Source: Mediterranea massiliensis
Lineage (GTDB): Bacteria > Bacteroidota > Bacteroidia > Bacteroidales > Bacteroidaceae
Direction: 5' to 3'
DNA: 64,000 bases
NCBI RefSeq assembly: GCF_900128475.1
Contig: NZ_LT635839.1
Location: forward strand, 280,282 to 344,281
Shown here: positions 34,294-42,871 of the stretch, in pieces
Layout: each line of letters starts with the position of its first letter
How positions within the stretch are numbered: the first letter of the stretch is position 1
Translations under genes and position numbers: made by a program
The notes under the pieces: model-generated
Told to the model about the DNA's origin: nothing
The model's database searches: none
The model's input: the letters and a program-made list of their open reading frames with translations, nothing else

Positions 34294-34776
34294 TTAGATG
34301 TTAGACATTTTTTTGAGTTGTTCCTTGATACGGACCAGCTTAAACGAGACGTTCTTGACAGAAATACCCAGGATAGCGCCAATCTCGTCGTAGCTCAGGC
34401 CTTCGAGCCACAACAGGACCACGCTTCTGTCCACCAGTCCCAATGCATTGATCCGCTTATAAAGCTGCTTTATTTGCAAATTCTTTTCCAGACTTCTTCC
34501 TTCCGAAGGGAAACCTGCGCCCAAGTCCAGCCGTTCGCGCCGCTTCTTCCGGCGGTTGCTGAAGTTGATGCAATAGTTCAGGCTGACGCGGTAAATCCAC
34601 GTCTTGATGTCGCTCTTCCCCTCGAAGGCATCGAAGCCCTGCCACAAGCGGACGAGGATGTCCTGATAGAGATCGTTTACCTCGTCCGTATCACTCGAAA
34701 ACATGTAGCAGACGGTGTAGATGGTCCGCTCATGTTCTCGGATGACAGTTATGAATTGTTGTTCTTTCGCATTCAT
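34294..34776 (-). CDS. ECF-type RNA polymerase sigma factor
   Basis: 160 residues, a two-domain sigma factor. Region 2 has DEVNDLYQDILVRLWQGFDAFEGKSDIKTWIYRVSLNYCIN (residues ~30-71, read in pieces); region 4 has a helix-turn-helix WLEGLSYDEIGAILGIS followed by a basic end RIKEQLKKM. There is no FecI-like TonB partner next to it. The start is ATG 34776 (MNAKEQQF); the frame remains open upstream through intergenic DNA that contains a 22-bp array. Confidence 0.93.
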   Translation of the reverse strand: MNAKEQQFITVIREHERTIYTVCYMFSSDTDEVNDLYQDILVRLWQGFDAFEGKSDIKTWIYRVSLNYCINFSNRRKKRRERLDLGAGFPSEGRSLEKNLQIKQLYKRINALGLVDRSVVLLWLEGLSYDEIGAILGISVKNVSFKLVRIKEQLKKMSNI

Positions 34777-34888
34777 TCCGTTGCTGTTTTTACTTGTTAG
34801 ACCACAAAGCGGCCCGAAAACTATACGCGACCGGCGATTTTTTATCATTTTCCCTCCAATAAAGCCGAAAAGCAAATTAAATGACTTT

Positions 34889-34968
34889 CCGAAAAAGAAG
34901 CAATGTTTTCCATCAAAGAAAGCAATGCTTTGCGACAAAGAAAGCAATGTTTTGACAGAAAACAAAGC
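34889..34968. repeat. 22-bp periodic array, AAAGCAATGCTTT type
   Basis: GCAATG begins at 34900, 34922 and 34944 (exactly 22 bp), each inside a dyad such as AAAGCAATGCTTT (6-bp arms, one central base), with a degenerate fourth unit near 34966. It lies upstream of the ECF sigma gene, in the divergent gap 34777-35098. Confidence 0.8.
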
Positions 34969-35098
34969 CACCTTCCACAGACAACAACCTTAACCTAAAC
35001 TTAACGTAACGTTAACCTGAATCCCCACCGCGCCGCCCTACCTTTGCGACATCGAAACAAAGAAATAGAAATGTCTAACTCATAAAACTGAAACGAAT

Positions 35099-35374
35099 AT
35101 GATTACCAATCTCATCATGGCCTCACTGATTTCGGCCGCAGGCGTATCTACCAACTTAGTATATAACGTAAAAATAGAAAACAACCGGCTGACGAACAAG
35201 GAAGTGTTCAGCGTGGAAGACGGCAAATACTTGAAGCGCCTCTTCAAGATGGACTTCACCTACAACGCGCAGGGACAGGTGACGGACAAGAAGACCTACG
35301 TGTGGAGCGATGCCCGCCAGGACTACATCCTCCAACAGACGGAAACCTTCAACCCGAACGAAGCGCTGAAATAA
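35099..35374 (+). CDS. Short DUF3836-like protein
   Basis: 91 residues: a short hydrophobic N-terminus (MITNLIMASLISAAGVS), then YNVKIENNRLTNKEVF, MDFTYNAQGQVTDKKTYVW and a final YILQQTETFNPNEALK. It resembles the secreted DUF3836 protein at 16673 but is shorter. The signal sequence lacks the usual Lys cluster, so export is uncertain. A -7 box TACCTTTG is at 35039-35046. Function unknown. Confidence 0.65.
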   Translation: MITNLIMASLISAAGVSTNLVYNVKIENNRLTNKEVFSVEDGKYLKRLFKMDFTYNAQGQVTDKKTYVWSDARQDYILQQTETFNPNEALK

Positions 35375-35455
35375 AAAGCCGGAGAAGTTGCAAGAAACCT
35401 CTCTCTTCTGCGACCAATCTATAAAAAGAACCATTAATCCCCAAAGAACACTATA

Positions 35456-36340
35456 ATGAAAAAGACACTCGTACTTGTGATGCTCCTTTGCATCGCCCTC
35501 GGCGCCCAGGCGCAACTGTTATGGAAAATATCGGGCAACGGCCTCGACCGACCCTCGTACGTCATGGGTACGCACCACCTGGCTCCCCTCAGCATCAAAG
35601 ACAGCATCGCAGGCATGAAGCAGGCAATGGACGAAACGCAACAGGTCTATGGCGAACTCATTATGGAGAACGCCATGAAGCCCGACATGCTGATGAAGAT
35701 GCAGCAGGCCATGATGCTGCCAGCCGACACCACGCTGAAAAGCCTCTTCGAACCGGCCGAATACGACAGCATCGCTTCGGTCGTGAAGACATACATCGGC
35801 ATGGACCTTGCTCTGTTCGACAAGCTGAAACCCGCCGCCCTCACTACCCAGCTGTCCGTAGCACTGGCCGCCAAGTCCGTAAAAGGTTTTAATCCGCAAG
35901 AACAACTCGACACCTGGTTTCAGGCGCAGGCCAAGCAAGCTGGAAAGAAGGTAGGAGGGCTGGAGAGCATGGAGCAACAGATAGATATCCTCTACCGTTC
36001 GCAGAGCTTGCAACGCCAGGCCCACCTGCTCTATTGTGCGGCTACCACCATCGACTACGCCACCCTACAGGCCCAACGCATGACAGAGGCATACATGAAC
36101 CAGGACCTCGACACCCTGCTTGAAATCATGGAAGAAAAGCAGAACGACTCCTGCGACAGCACCCCCCAGGAGGAAGATGTCCTGATATTCGACCGCAATG
36201 CCGACTGGGCCCGCCAGTTACCCAACATCATGAAGCAGGCCCCCACCCTGTTCGTGGTAGGCGCCGGCCATCTGCCCGGCTCCCGCGGCCTGTTGAAGCT
36301 GCTCGAAGCTCAAGGATACACGGTGGAGCCGATGAAGTGA
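35456..36340 (+). CDS. TraB/GumN family protein, exported
   Basis: 294 residues: signal peptide (MKKTLVLVMLLCIALGAQAQ), LLWKISGNGL, the family N-terminal GTHHLAP (residues ~38-44) and the C-terminal FVVGAGHLPGSRGLLKLLE...GYTVEP. These His motifs define the TraB/GumN (Tiki-like) group, some eukaryotic members of which are metalloproteases. The bacterial role is unclear. Located 81 bp after the DUF3836-like gene. Confidence 0.88.
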   Translation: MKKTLVLVMLLCIALGAQAQLLWKISGNGLDRPSYVMGTHHLAPLSIKDSIAGMKQAMDETQQVYGELIMENAMKPDMLMKMQQAMMLPADTTLKSLFEPAEYDSIASVVKTYIGMDLALFDKLKPAALTTQLSVALAAKSVKGFNPQEQLDTWFQAQAKQAGKKVGGLESMEQQIDILYRSQSLQRQAHLLYCAATTIDYATLQAQRMTEAYMNQDLDTLLEIMEEKQNDSCDSTPQEEDVLIFDRNADWARQLPNIMKQAPTLFVVGAGHLPGSRGLLKLLEAQGYTVEPMK

Positions 36341-36374
36341 CGCAAATGTTGAGGATACCTCAAATCTAACATTT

Positions 36375-36451
36375 TGTCATTCTGAGCAAAGCGAAGAATC
36401 TCGAAAGCAGTTGTTTGTGTATTGAGATCCTTCACTTCGTTCAGGATGACA
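36375..36451. repeat. Palindromic intergenic element, GTCATTCTGAGC type
   Basis: TGTCATTCTGAGCAAAGCGA ... GTTCAGGATGACA: the two sides pair imperfectly over about 28 bp (GAAGAATCTC with GAGATCCTTC). A foldback of a different family from the REP-like elements, just after the TraB/GumN gene. Confidence 0.75.
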
Positions 36452-36551
36452 TTAAAATTGACCCTTATGCACCTCAACAAAAAAATCAAGCAAGCTTGTT
36501 TTTTCTGCTTTCGACTTTCACTACCTTTGGAGCCTGAACAAACTCATCGTC

Positions 36552-37442
36552 ATGCCCAAAAGAAAAACGAAGAAGAAAGACTCCAAAGGTCTGCTGTACC
36601 TCATCCTGCTGGTGTGTGCCGCCTTCATCGGTTACGGCCCGCTGAGCAATGCCTGGCAATCGGGGCTCATCAGCCTCGACCACCTGCCGGAAGGTATAAA
36701 GTCTGCCGTACAGACAGACAAATCTGAAACACAGACAAACGCCTCCGCCGCCCAAGGCCTTGAAATCCCCGCCCCGATGAAGGGCGCGGACGAAACTATC
36801 CTGAAGCGCAAAGGATATACCGTATCTTATAACCGTACATTGAATTTGCCCAACTGGGTGGCGTGGGAGCTGAACCGCGACAAGCTGGTAGAGCGCGAAA
36901 GCCGCACAGACAAATTCCTGCCCGACCCCAACCTGCCCGAGAGTGAGGCCGTCACTACCGACGACTACAAAGGTTCAGGCTGGGACCGCGGCCACATGTG
37001 CCCCGCCGCCGACAATCGTTGGCACTGGCGTGCCATGCAGGAGAGTTTCTACATGACCAACATCTGCCCCCAACACCACAACCTGAACCGAGGCGACTGG
37101 AAAGAACTGGAAGACCGCTGCCGCGTGTGGGCCGAACAGGAAGGACGCATCTACATCGTTTGCGGCCCTATCCTCTACAACCAGAAACATCGTACCATCG
37201 GAAAAGAACACAAAGTGACCGTGCCCGAAGCCTTCTTCAAGGTCATCCTATGTGCCGACAGCCGCCCTCCTCGGGCCATTGGTTTCATCTACAAGAACAC
37301 CTCGGGCAACCATCCGTTGGACAGCTACACCAACTCAGTCGACCAGGTGGAGCGCATCACAGGCATCGACTTCTTCCCCGCCCTGCCCGACGACGTGGAG
37401 AAACAGGTAGAAGCATCATACGATTGGAAAAAGTGGAACTAA
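36552..37442 (+). CDS. Membrane-anchored NUC1-type DNA/RNA endonuclease
   Basis: 296 residues. A Lys-rich start (MPKRKTKKKDSKG) and one membrane helix (LLYLILLVCAAFIGYGP, ~14-30) suggest a periplasm-facing anchor, followed by a linker and the nuclease domain. DRGHMCPA near residues 146-153 holds the catalytic His and NICPQHHNLNRGDW the metal-binding Asn. Members cut DNA and RNA without sequence preference. A -7 box TACCTTTG is at 36522-36529. A role in using external DNA is an inference. Confidence 0.92.
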   Translation: MPKRKTKKKDSKGLLYLILLVCAAFIGYGPLSNAWQSGLISLDHLPEGIKSAVQTDKSETQTNASAAQGLEIPAPMKGADETILKRKGYTVSYNRTLNLPNWVAWELNRDKLVERESRTDKFLPDPNLPESEAVTTDDYKGSGWDRGHMCPAADNRWHWRAMQESFYMTNICPQHHNLNRGDWKELEDRCRVWAEQEGRIYIVCGPILYNQKHRTIGKEHKVTVPEAFFKVILCADSRPPRAIGFIYKNTSGNHPLDSYTNSVDQVERITGIDFFPALPDDVEKQVEASYDWKKWN

Positions 37443-37449
37443 TAAAGAC

Positions 37450-38223
37450 TCAATACGACACACTCACCTCAATCCCCGCTTCCCTCACCAGCGCACCAAT
37501 GCGGTCGAGCTCTTCGTGCGTAGCCTTCCGCAGGTCGTGGTCGGGCGTCTCGCGGTCGATGGTATAGATCATCACCTGGCGGGGCGCTATCTCCTTTACC
37601 TTCTCCAGCCAGGGGAGCACGTATTTGTCGGACGTATTGTCCATATCCTTGCCCATGTATCCGCCTTTGAGGAACATCGTCTGGATGATGCAACGACCTT
37701 TGAACGCCTTCATGCCCTCGATGATGTCGGCCACGGCATATTTGCCTGTCGGACGGTCGAGGTTGCGGATATAGGCTTCATCCACCGTGTCGAGCTTCAG
37801 GATGTTGTTGTCTATCTTGTTGAGCGCGGCAAAGACGGCAGGCTTGTGGATAAAGGTGGAGTTGCTGAGCACACTGACCTTGGCATCAGGGAAATAATGG
37901 TCGCGCAGGGCCAGCGTATCGTCGATGATCTCGGCAAAATGCGGATGAGCCGTCGGCTCTCCATTGCCGGCAAAGGTCAGCACGTCGGGAGTGGGCCCGT
38001 TGGCCTTCATATCCTGCAGGCGGGCCTCCAGAGCAGCCCGGACTTCTTCACGCGTGGGGCGGGGAAGCTTCGGACGAAAATCTTCGTTGAAGCCGCATTC
38101 GCAATAGATGCAGTTGAACGTACATACCTTGCCGTCGGCCGGCATCAGGTTGATGCCCAGCGAAACTCCTAGGCGGCGGGAGTGGATAGGCCCGAAGATG
38201 GGCGAAGGATAGATGACAGTCAT
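37450..38223 (-). CDS. Radical SAM protein
   Basis: 257 residues. The 4Fe-4S cluster motif C-x3-C-x2-C is C34, C38, C41 in VCTFNCIYCECG, with TFAGNGEPTAHP (the GGEP-like SAM motif) near residue 88. N-terminal FGPIHSRRLGVSLGINLMP recalls the COG0731 (wyosine-type) radical SAM group. No extra cluster domain is visible, and the substrate is not known. It ends 7 bp from the convergent nuclease gene. Confidence 0.9.
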   Translation of the reverse strand: MTVIYPSPIFGPIHSRRLGVSLGINLMPADGKVCTFNCIYCECGFNEDFRPKLPRPTREEVRAALEARLQDMKANGPTPDVLTFAGNGEPTAHPHFAEIIDDTLALRDHYFPDAKVSVLSNSTFIHKPAVFAALNKIDNNILKLDTVDEAYIRNLDRPTGKYAVADIIEGMKAFKGRCIIQTMFLKGGYMGKDMDNTSDKYVLPWLEKVKEIAPRQVMIYTIDRETPDHDLRKATHEELDRIGALVREAGIEVSVSY

Positions 38224-38399
38224 ACAAACCTCCTGTTTTTATCAATCATGAATAGCAGGAACAAAGGTAAGGCAAAAAGGATGAAATCTTCCCTTTTCCT
38301 TCAAAAATAAAACAAAATACATTATTTTTCGAAAAATTCATCTCTATTCTGATTGAAGTTAACTACATTTGCGAAAATAATATCATAAAGACACTGAAT

Positions 38400-38834
38400 A
38401 TGAAAACATTCAAGATTTTTGCATCCGCATTCATTCTCTCGGCACTGTTTGCCACCGGCAGCTTTGCCCAACAACAAAATCAGAAAGATATGACTAATCA
38501 CAGCAAAGTATTCATGTATGAAAAGGACATGGAATGGGAACCTGCCGGCCAGGGAGCCACCCGCCAGATTGTAGGTTACAACGAAGACATCATGATGGTA
38601 AAGGTAAAGTTTGAAAAGGGTGGTATCGGTAGTGCCCACAAGCACGAACATACCCAAGTGACCTACGTAGCCAGCGGCGCATTCGAATTTACCATCGGCG
38701 GCGAAAAGAAAATTGTGAAGGCCGGCGACGCACTCTACATGGAACCCAACGTAGAGCATGGTTGCGTCTGCCTCGAACCCGGACTGCTCATCGACTGCTT
38801 CAGCCCTTACAGAGCCGACTTCCTAAAGAAATAA
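38400..38834 (+). CDS. Exported cupin-domain protein
   Basis: 144 residues: signal peptide MKTFKIFASAFILSALFATG...AFAQ (1-~24), then a single cupin barrel with the metal-site pattern GSAHKHEHTQVTYVASG and a downstream EPNVEHGCVC. The cupin part resembles KdgF-like sugar-acid enzymes, usually cytoplasmic; an internal ATG (MTNHSKVF, about residue 31) would give such a form. With the upstream ATG and a -7 box TACATTTG at 38364-38371, an exported form is favoured. Confidence 0.82.
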   Translation: MKTFKIFASAFILSALFATGSFAQQQNQKDMTNHSKVFMYEKDMEWEPAGQGATRQIVGYNEDIMMVKVKFEKGGIGSAHKHEHTQVTYVASGAFEFTIGGEKKIVKAGDALYMEPNVEHGCVCLEPGLLIDCFSPYRADFLKK

Positions 38835-38851
38835 ATACACGAAACCATAGG

Positions 38852-40861
38852 TCAGAATTTCAGTCGGACTTGCACTTGCAGGTCCAACTTTTTGTTTCCA
38901 CGTATCAAGTCGTTGCCCGAACCTATCTCCTGCCTGTCCTGATAAAGGGTCTGCCCGAACTTGGCTATCAGCATCAGCCAGTCGCGAAAGTCATAGCGCA
39001 GGTGGGCGGAGAAGCGGAAGCCGCGACCGTAGAAAGAAGGCGTGTAGAAAGTATACAGCAACCCTTTCTCGTAGGCATAGACACGTGAGTCGTAGTCGTC
39101 TGTATGGAAATAAGTGCCCTGCAACGTGGCGGCCAGCGGAAGGAAAGGCAAGCGCACGCCACACATCTGCGTGACCTGCCATCCCTGACTGCATTGTAGC
39201 GGTGCCTGGACGAAGCGGTTGTAGTCGGCCGTCGTACGCAGGCTCCACAAGCCCTGCGCATAGCTGAGCCGATAGCGTACCTTGTGATGCAGGGTGGGCA
39301 GAATGGTTTCGCCGCCGCTGCCCGTCACATCCCTCTCCTTGCGCTTGAGGCGGTAGTTGGCATACATCGACCACCATTTGTTGGGAGTGAAGGTTACCTG
39401 AAACAGTCCGTCCACTCCCTGCGACGGCTTGCTGATGCGGTACTTCCACCAGGGAAACGAGAACAGGTCGATGCCACCGAAGAAACGCCAGCGGGCGAAA
39501 GGCGATGCTTCGCCGGCCAGATACCAGCCGTTTTCGTTCTGCAAAGCACTGCTTTCTCCAAACGAATGGGCAAACATCCCCCAATAGTCGTGCGAATAGT
39601 AGCGGTGGATGAGCATCACCTTATACTGCCCGCCCGCCTGATAGCGGAGCTGGTTGAGGAAGGCATATCCCTGCTTGCCCTTGGCCGCCTCGCCCACCCA
39701 GGCAAAACGCCCCAAACGGTAGGCATAATCTACGCCGACGTTGTAGAAACGATTGCCCCGCAGGTTGTAGCGGGCATATTCCCTCAAGTCCGGCTCGTAG
39801 GGACGGTCGAAGAAGTAATAGAGCCCTATCGCACCCACTTTCAGATGCGTGCCTTCGTAGGCAACGTTTCCTCCTGCCGCCTGCATCACAAAGGCATGCC
39901 GCTTGGCCGCTTCCTTGGCCGTGCGGTGCAGGCCTGTCTTGTAGATGGAAGTGATTTCGCCGTCCTCTACCACGCCGTCCAGGTTGCGGTGCGAATAGAA
40001 GGCCGATGCCCTCCAGCGGGAAGCCAGACGGACGGTAGCTCCCACTCCCCGAAAATAATTGTATTCGTCGGACGAGCTGTGCTTGCGGAAGCCTTCCGTG
40101 CGATACTCCGCCGTAGCCAGCGAAAAGGTCTTGCCCAACCCGAATCCGTTGCCCAGCACCAGCCCCTGCCCGAAACTGACTCTGTAATTGCCCACAGCCA
40201 ACGTTTCCAGCCTGCCCCACCCTTTCAGCAGAAGATAGAATGAATAGTAGTCATATCCCTGCCGGTCGTGCAGAGCAAAGAAAGGCTCGCCCGCATCTTT
40301 CTCGCCCGTCACGCCCACCTGCAGACGGTCGCCATAGCGGAAACTGTAACGCAAGGAATGATACATCGAAGGCCCCAGATAGTCTTTCTCGTACCCCTTA
40401 CGCTTATAGAAGGGAAGGTCGAAGCGGGCCGTCGCCTCGTGCCTGCCATACTTCAGGATATTCTTCAACGAAGGATAACGTGTTTCTTCCTCCAGAGGAC
40501 GGACGCAGACAAAGGGCAACAGGCGGCCGATGGTCTCCTTGTCCATCGTTTCCACCAGCTGGAGTTCGTACAACGTCTGCATTGCTCCATGCACATGCAC
40601 ATAGGCCAACAGATTCTCTACCTGCTCTTCCGACAGAAAGGGAAACTGCTCCAGCTGTTCGCGGGTAGCCGCGTTCAGGTTCAGCTTCTGTTCCATCCGT
40701 CGGGAAAGCTCTTCCAGCTCGTCTTCCCAGTCGGTGCTCTCGGCCTCGGCGGCCAGCTGCTCCAGGTTTTCCTCCCAGAGCATCAGGTCGGGAGTCTGTG
40801 CCTGCAAGGCCAAAGCAAACAGGGTCAGCATCCATCCGACGGCTATTCTGATGTATTTCAT
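38852..40861 (-). CDS. Outer-membrane beta-barrel protein with N-terminal helix-hairpin-helix
   Basis: 669 residues. Signal peptide (MKYIRIAVGWMLTLFALALQ), an acidic helical segment, a ComEA-like helix-hairpin-helix region (KLNLNAATREQLEQFPFLSE, ~58-77), then about 500 residues of alternating aromatic/Gly beta strands ending in DLQVQVRLKF, a C-terminal Phe typical of outer-membrane barrels. I know the architecture in Bacteroidota but not its function; DNA handling at the surface is speculative. A -7 box TACTTTTG on the minus strand is at 40926-40933. Confidence 0.82.
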   Translation of the reverse strand: MKYIRIAVGWMLTLFALALQAQTPDLMLWEENLEQLAAEAESTDWEDELEELSRRMEQKLNLNAATREQLEQFPFLSEEQVENLLAYVHVHGAMQTLYELQLVETMDKETIGRLLPFVCVRPLEEETRYPSLKNILKYGRHEATARFDLPFYKRKGYEKDYLGPSMYHSLRYSFRYGDRLQVGVTGEKDAGEPFFALHDRQGYDYYSFYLLLKGWGRLETLAVGNYRVSFGQGLVLGNGFGLGKTFSLATAEYRTEGFRKHSSSDEYNYFRGVGATVRLASRWRASAFYSHRNLDGVVEDGEITSIYKTGLHRTAKEAAKRHAFVMQAAGGNVAYEGTHLKVGAIGLYYFFDRPYEPDLREYARYNLRGNRFYNVGVDYAYRLGRFAWVGEAAKGKQGYAFLNQLRYQAGGQYKVMLIHRYYSHDYWGMFAHSFGESSALQNENGWYLAGEASPFARWRFFGGIDLFSFPWWKYRISKPSQGVDGLFQVTFTPNKWWSMYANYRLKRKERDVTGSGGETILPTLHHKVRYRLSYAQGLWSLRTTADYNRFVQAPLQCSQGWQVTQMCGVRLPFLPLAATLQGTYFHTDDYDSRVYAYEKGLLYTFYTPSFYGRGFRFSAHLRYDFRDWLMLIAKFGQTLYQDRQEIGSGNDLIRGNKKLDLQVQVRLKF

Positions 40862-40959
40862 AGTATCGTAATTTGTTTATGGCCGTCTAAGTTACCTTAA
40901 ATAAGTTAACGGCACAAGGAAAAAGCAAAAGTATTAAAAAAAGATTTCAAAGAATGATG

Positions 40960-40967
40960 TACTTTTG
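40960..40967 (+). promoter_or_regulatory. -7 promoter box very close to the DUF4294 start
   Basis: TACTTTTG ends 5 bp before the GTG start codon at 40973, so the expected transcription start nearly coincides with translation start. No clear -33 box. Confidence 0.5.
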
Positions 40968-40972
40968 CGTCT

Positions 40973-41578
40973 GTGAACAGAAAGCTCCTCATATTAACCG
41001 TTCTCCTGTTGATAACTGGCATTTCCTCCGTCCGTGCCCAACAGAAGGGAAGTAAACAATCCGGCAAGGTGTACCTCACCCCCATGTGTGTTTACGAAGG
41101 AGACACCATTCCTTACGTCAAGCTGCCCACCGTCTATATCTTCAAACCGCTGAAGTTCAAAAACAAACGGGCACGCACGCAGTACTACCGGCTGGTGCGC
41201 GACGTCAAGAAGGTATTGCCCATCGCCAAGGAGGTGAACCAGATTATCATCGAAACCTACGAATACCTGCAGACTCTTCCGCCCAAAGAACGGCAGAAAC
41301 ACTTGAAGCGGGTAGAAAAAGGACTGAAGGAACAATACATGCCCCGCATGAAGAAGCTCACTTTTGCCCAAGGAAAACTGTTAATAAAGCTGGTGGACAG
41401 ACAAACCAGCTCAACAGGATATGAATTGGTAAAGGCTTTCCTCGGCCCCTTCCGTGCCGGCTTCTACCAGACGTTCGCCGCTCTGTTCGGCGCCAGCCTC
41501 AAGAAAGAATACGACGCTACAGGCGATGATGCCCTGACGGAACGCGTCATCCTGCTTGTGGAGAGCGGACAGCTCTGA
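40973..41578 (+). CDS. Exported DUF4294 protein
   Basis: 201 residues from a GTG start: signal peptide (NRKLLILTVLLLITGISSVRAQ), then GDTIPYVKLPTVYIF, the typical DUF4294 opening, FKNKRARTQYYRLVRDVKKVLPIAKE, and a C-terminal half (LVKAFLGPFRAGFYQTFAAL) shared by the family. Function unknown. No ATG lies in a position that would keep the signal peptide, so GTG is preferred. See the promoter at 40960 for a possible leaderless mRNA. Confidence 0.88.
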   Translation: MNRKLLILTVLLLITGISSVRAQQKGSKQSGKVYLTPMCVYEGDTIPYVKLPTVYIFKPLKFKNKRARTQYYRLVRDVKKVLPIAKEVNQIIIETYEYLQTLPPKERQKHLKRVEKGLKEQYMPRMKKLTFAQGKLLIKLVDRQTSSTGYELVKAFLGPFRAGFYQTFAALFGASLKKEYDATGDDALTERVILLVESGQL

Positions 41579-41795
41579 ACCTTCTCCGCTCCTGCCCCTT
41601 TCCGGCTTTAAAAACATGTTCATATCTTGTTGAAACAGCGGTTAACTATCAAAGCTGAAAGAATACAGCAGGCTATGAATCAAACAATTGGTTCTGTTCA
41701 TAACTTATGAACCATGCCTCCTCCTGCAAGCGGTTTCTTTCCTCCGTTTCCTTTAAAAGATACCTCGGATTGCCTCTACGGAAAGAGGCGGATGC

Positions 41796-42335
41796 TTACA
41801 AGGTTTTCAACTGTTTGAACAAGTCCCAGATGACGATACCTGCCGTTACCGACACGTTCAGCGAATGCTTGGTGCCATATTGGGGGATTTCGATGCAACC
41901 GTCGCTATGGTCAATCACTTCCTGTTGGACACCCTTCACTTCGTTGCCCAACACCACGGCATAGCGTTTCCCCTGCTTCAACCGTATGTCTTCCAGCATG
42001 ATGCTGTTTTCGGCCTGCTCTACCGAAAACACGACGTAGCCTTCCTGACGCAAGTTATCAACAGCTTCAACCGCGTTATTAACATACTTCCAGTCGACCG
42101 TGAATTCAGCTCCCAAGGCCGTCTTGTGCATCTCGGGGTGGGGAGGAGTGGCCGTAATGCCGCACAGATAGATACACTCCACACGGAAAGCATCGGACGT
42201 ACGGAAAACCGAACCAATGTTGTGCAGGCTGCGCACGTTGTCAAGTATCACAACCAGAGGCAGTTTGTCGGCCTTCTTGAACTCTTCAGCACTGATGCGG
42301 TTCAGTTCGGTAATCTTCAGTTTACGATGCTCCAT
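41796..42335 (-). CDS. SpoU/TrmH family RNA 2'-O-methyltransferase
   Basis: 179 residues. SPOUT knot enzyme with motif 1 DNVRSLHNIGSVFRTSDAF (residues ~32-50), motif 2 VVLGNEVKGVQQEV and motif 3 IPQYGTKHSLNVSVTAGI, the SAM-binding knot. It methylates ribose in rRNA or tRNA; the target cannot be read. A -7 box TATCTTTG is at 42362-42369. The 41579-41795 gap downstream holds a motif GTTGAAACAGCGGTTAAC related to one in the candidate origin. Confidence 0.93.
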   Translation of the reverse strand: MEHRKLKITELNRISAEEFKKADKLPLVVILDNVRSLHNIGSVFRTSDAFRVECIYLCGITATPPHPEMHKTALGAEFTVDWKYVNNAVEAVDNLRQEGYVVFSVEQAENSIMLEDIRLKQGKRYAVVLGNEVKGVQQEVIDHSDGCIEIPQYGTKHSLNVSVTAGIVIWDLFKQLKTL

Positions 42336-42379
42336 AAGTTGAATGTATTAAAATTGCTGCACAAAGATACGACAAATCA

Positions 42380-42870
42380 AGGGCAGAAACATCAAGCTCG
42401 CCCGAATATTCTACCGAAGTGCGGCCCGTCTTGTTCAAAGCGCCCCTTTTCCGTTTATAGAGCGGTTAACAACCGTTGAAAACATGTGGAAACTCGATGA
42501 AAAGAAAATGAAAACTTTTTCTTGCACGATTCAAAAGAAACTATATGCGCTGCCAGTTATGAATAATGCAAAAAAGATAGCCATTTTTTTCTCTCCATTC
42601 TTCAACCGGTTTTTCAGCATCTTTTCCGCAGGTTATTTTACGAAAGTTATTAACTTTGCACGTTATAAACAGGATGTTGATAACAGACGGAAGAGGGCTT
42701 ATTATCAGCCTTTCACCTCGTCTTCCCCCGTTGATAAGCTGGTGATAACCGGAGGCAGGAGACTCATAACCCATTTCTGCAAGAAAAAACGGATTTTCTT
42801 TTCCACCGTATCAACCGCCTATTATTACCACCATGGGGATTTAAAAAGAAAAAAGAGAAATAAAATTTTT
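42380..42870. other. Candidate replication origin (oriC-like region)
   Basis: About 490 bp of AT-rich DNA without a gene between divergent genes. 9-mers close to the DnaA box TTATCCACA (either strand): TGTTGATAA 42675-42683 (one mismatch), TTATAAACA 42663-42671, CGTTGATAA 42729-42737, TGGTGATAA 42740-42748, TGTGGAAAC 42485-42493 and TTTTCCACC 42799-42807 (two mismatches each). Base composition of the + strand seems to change from C-leaning to G-leaning across this point. dnaA is not in the window, so this is inference. Confidence 0.5.
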
Positions 42871-42871
42871 A

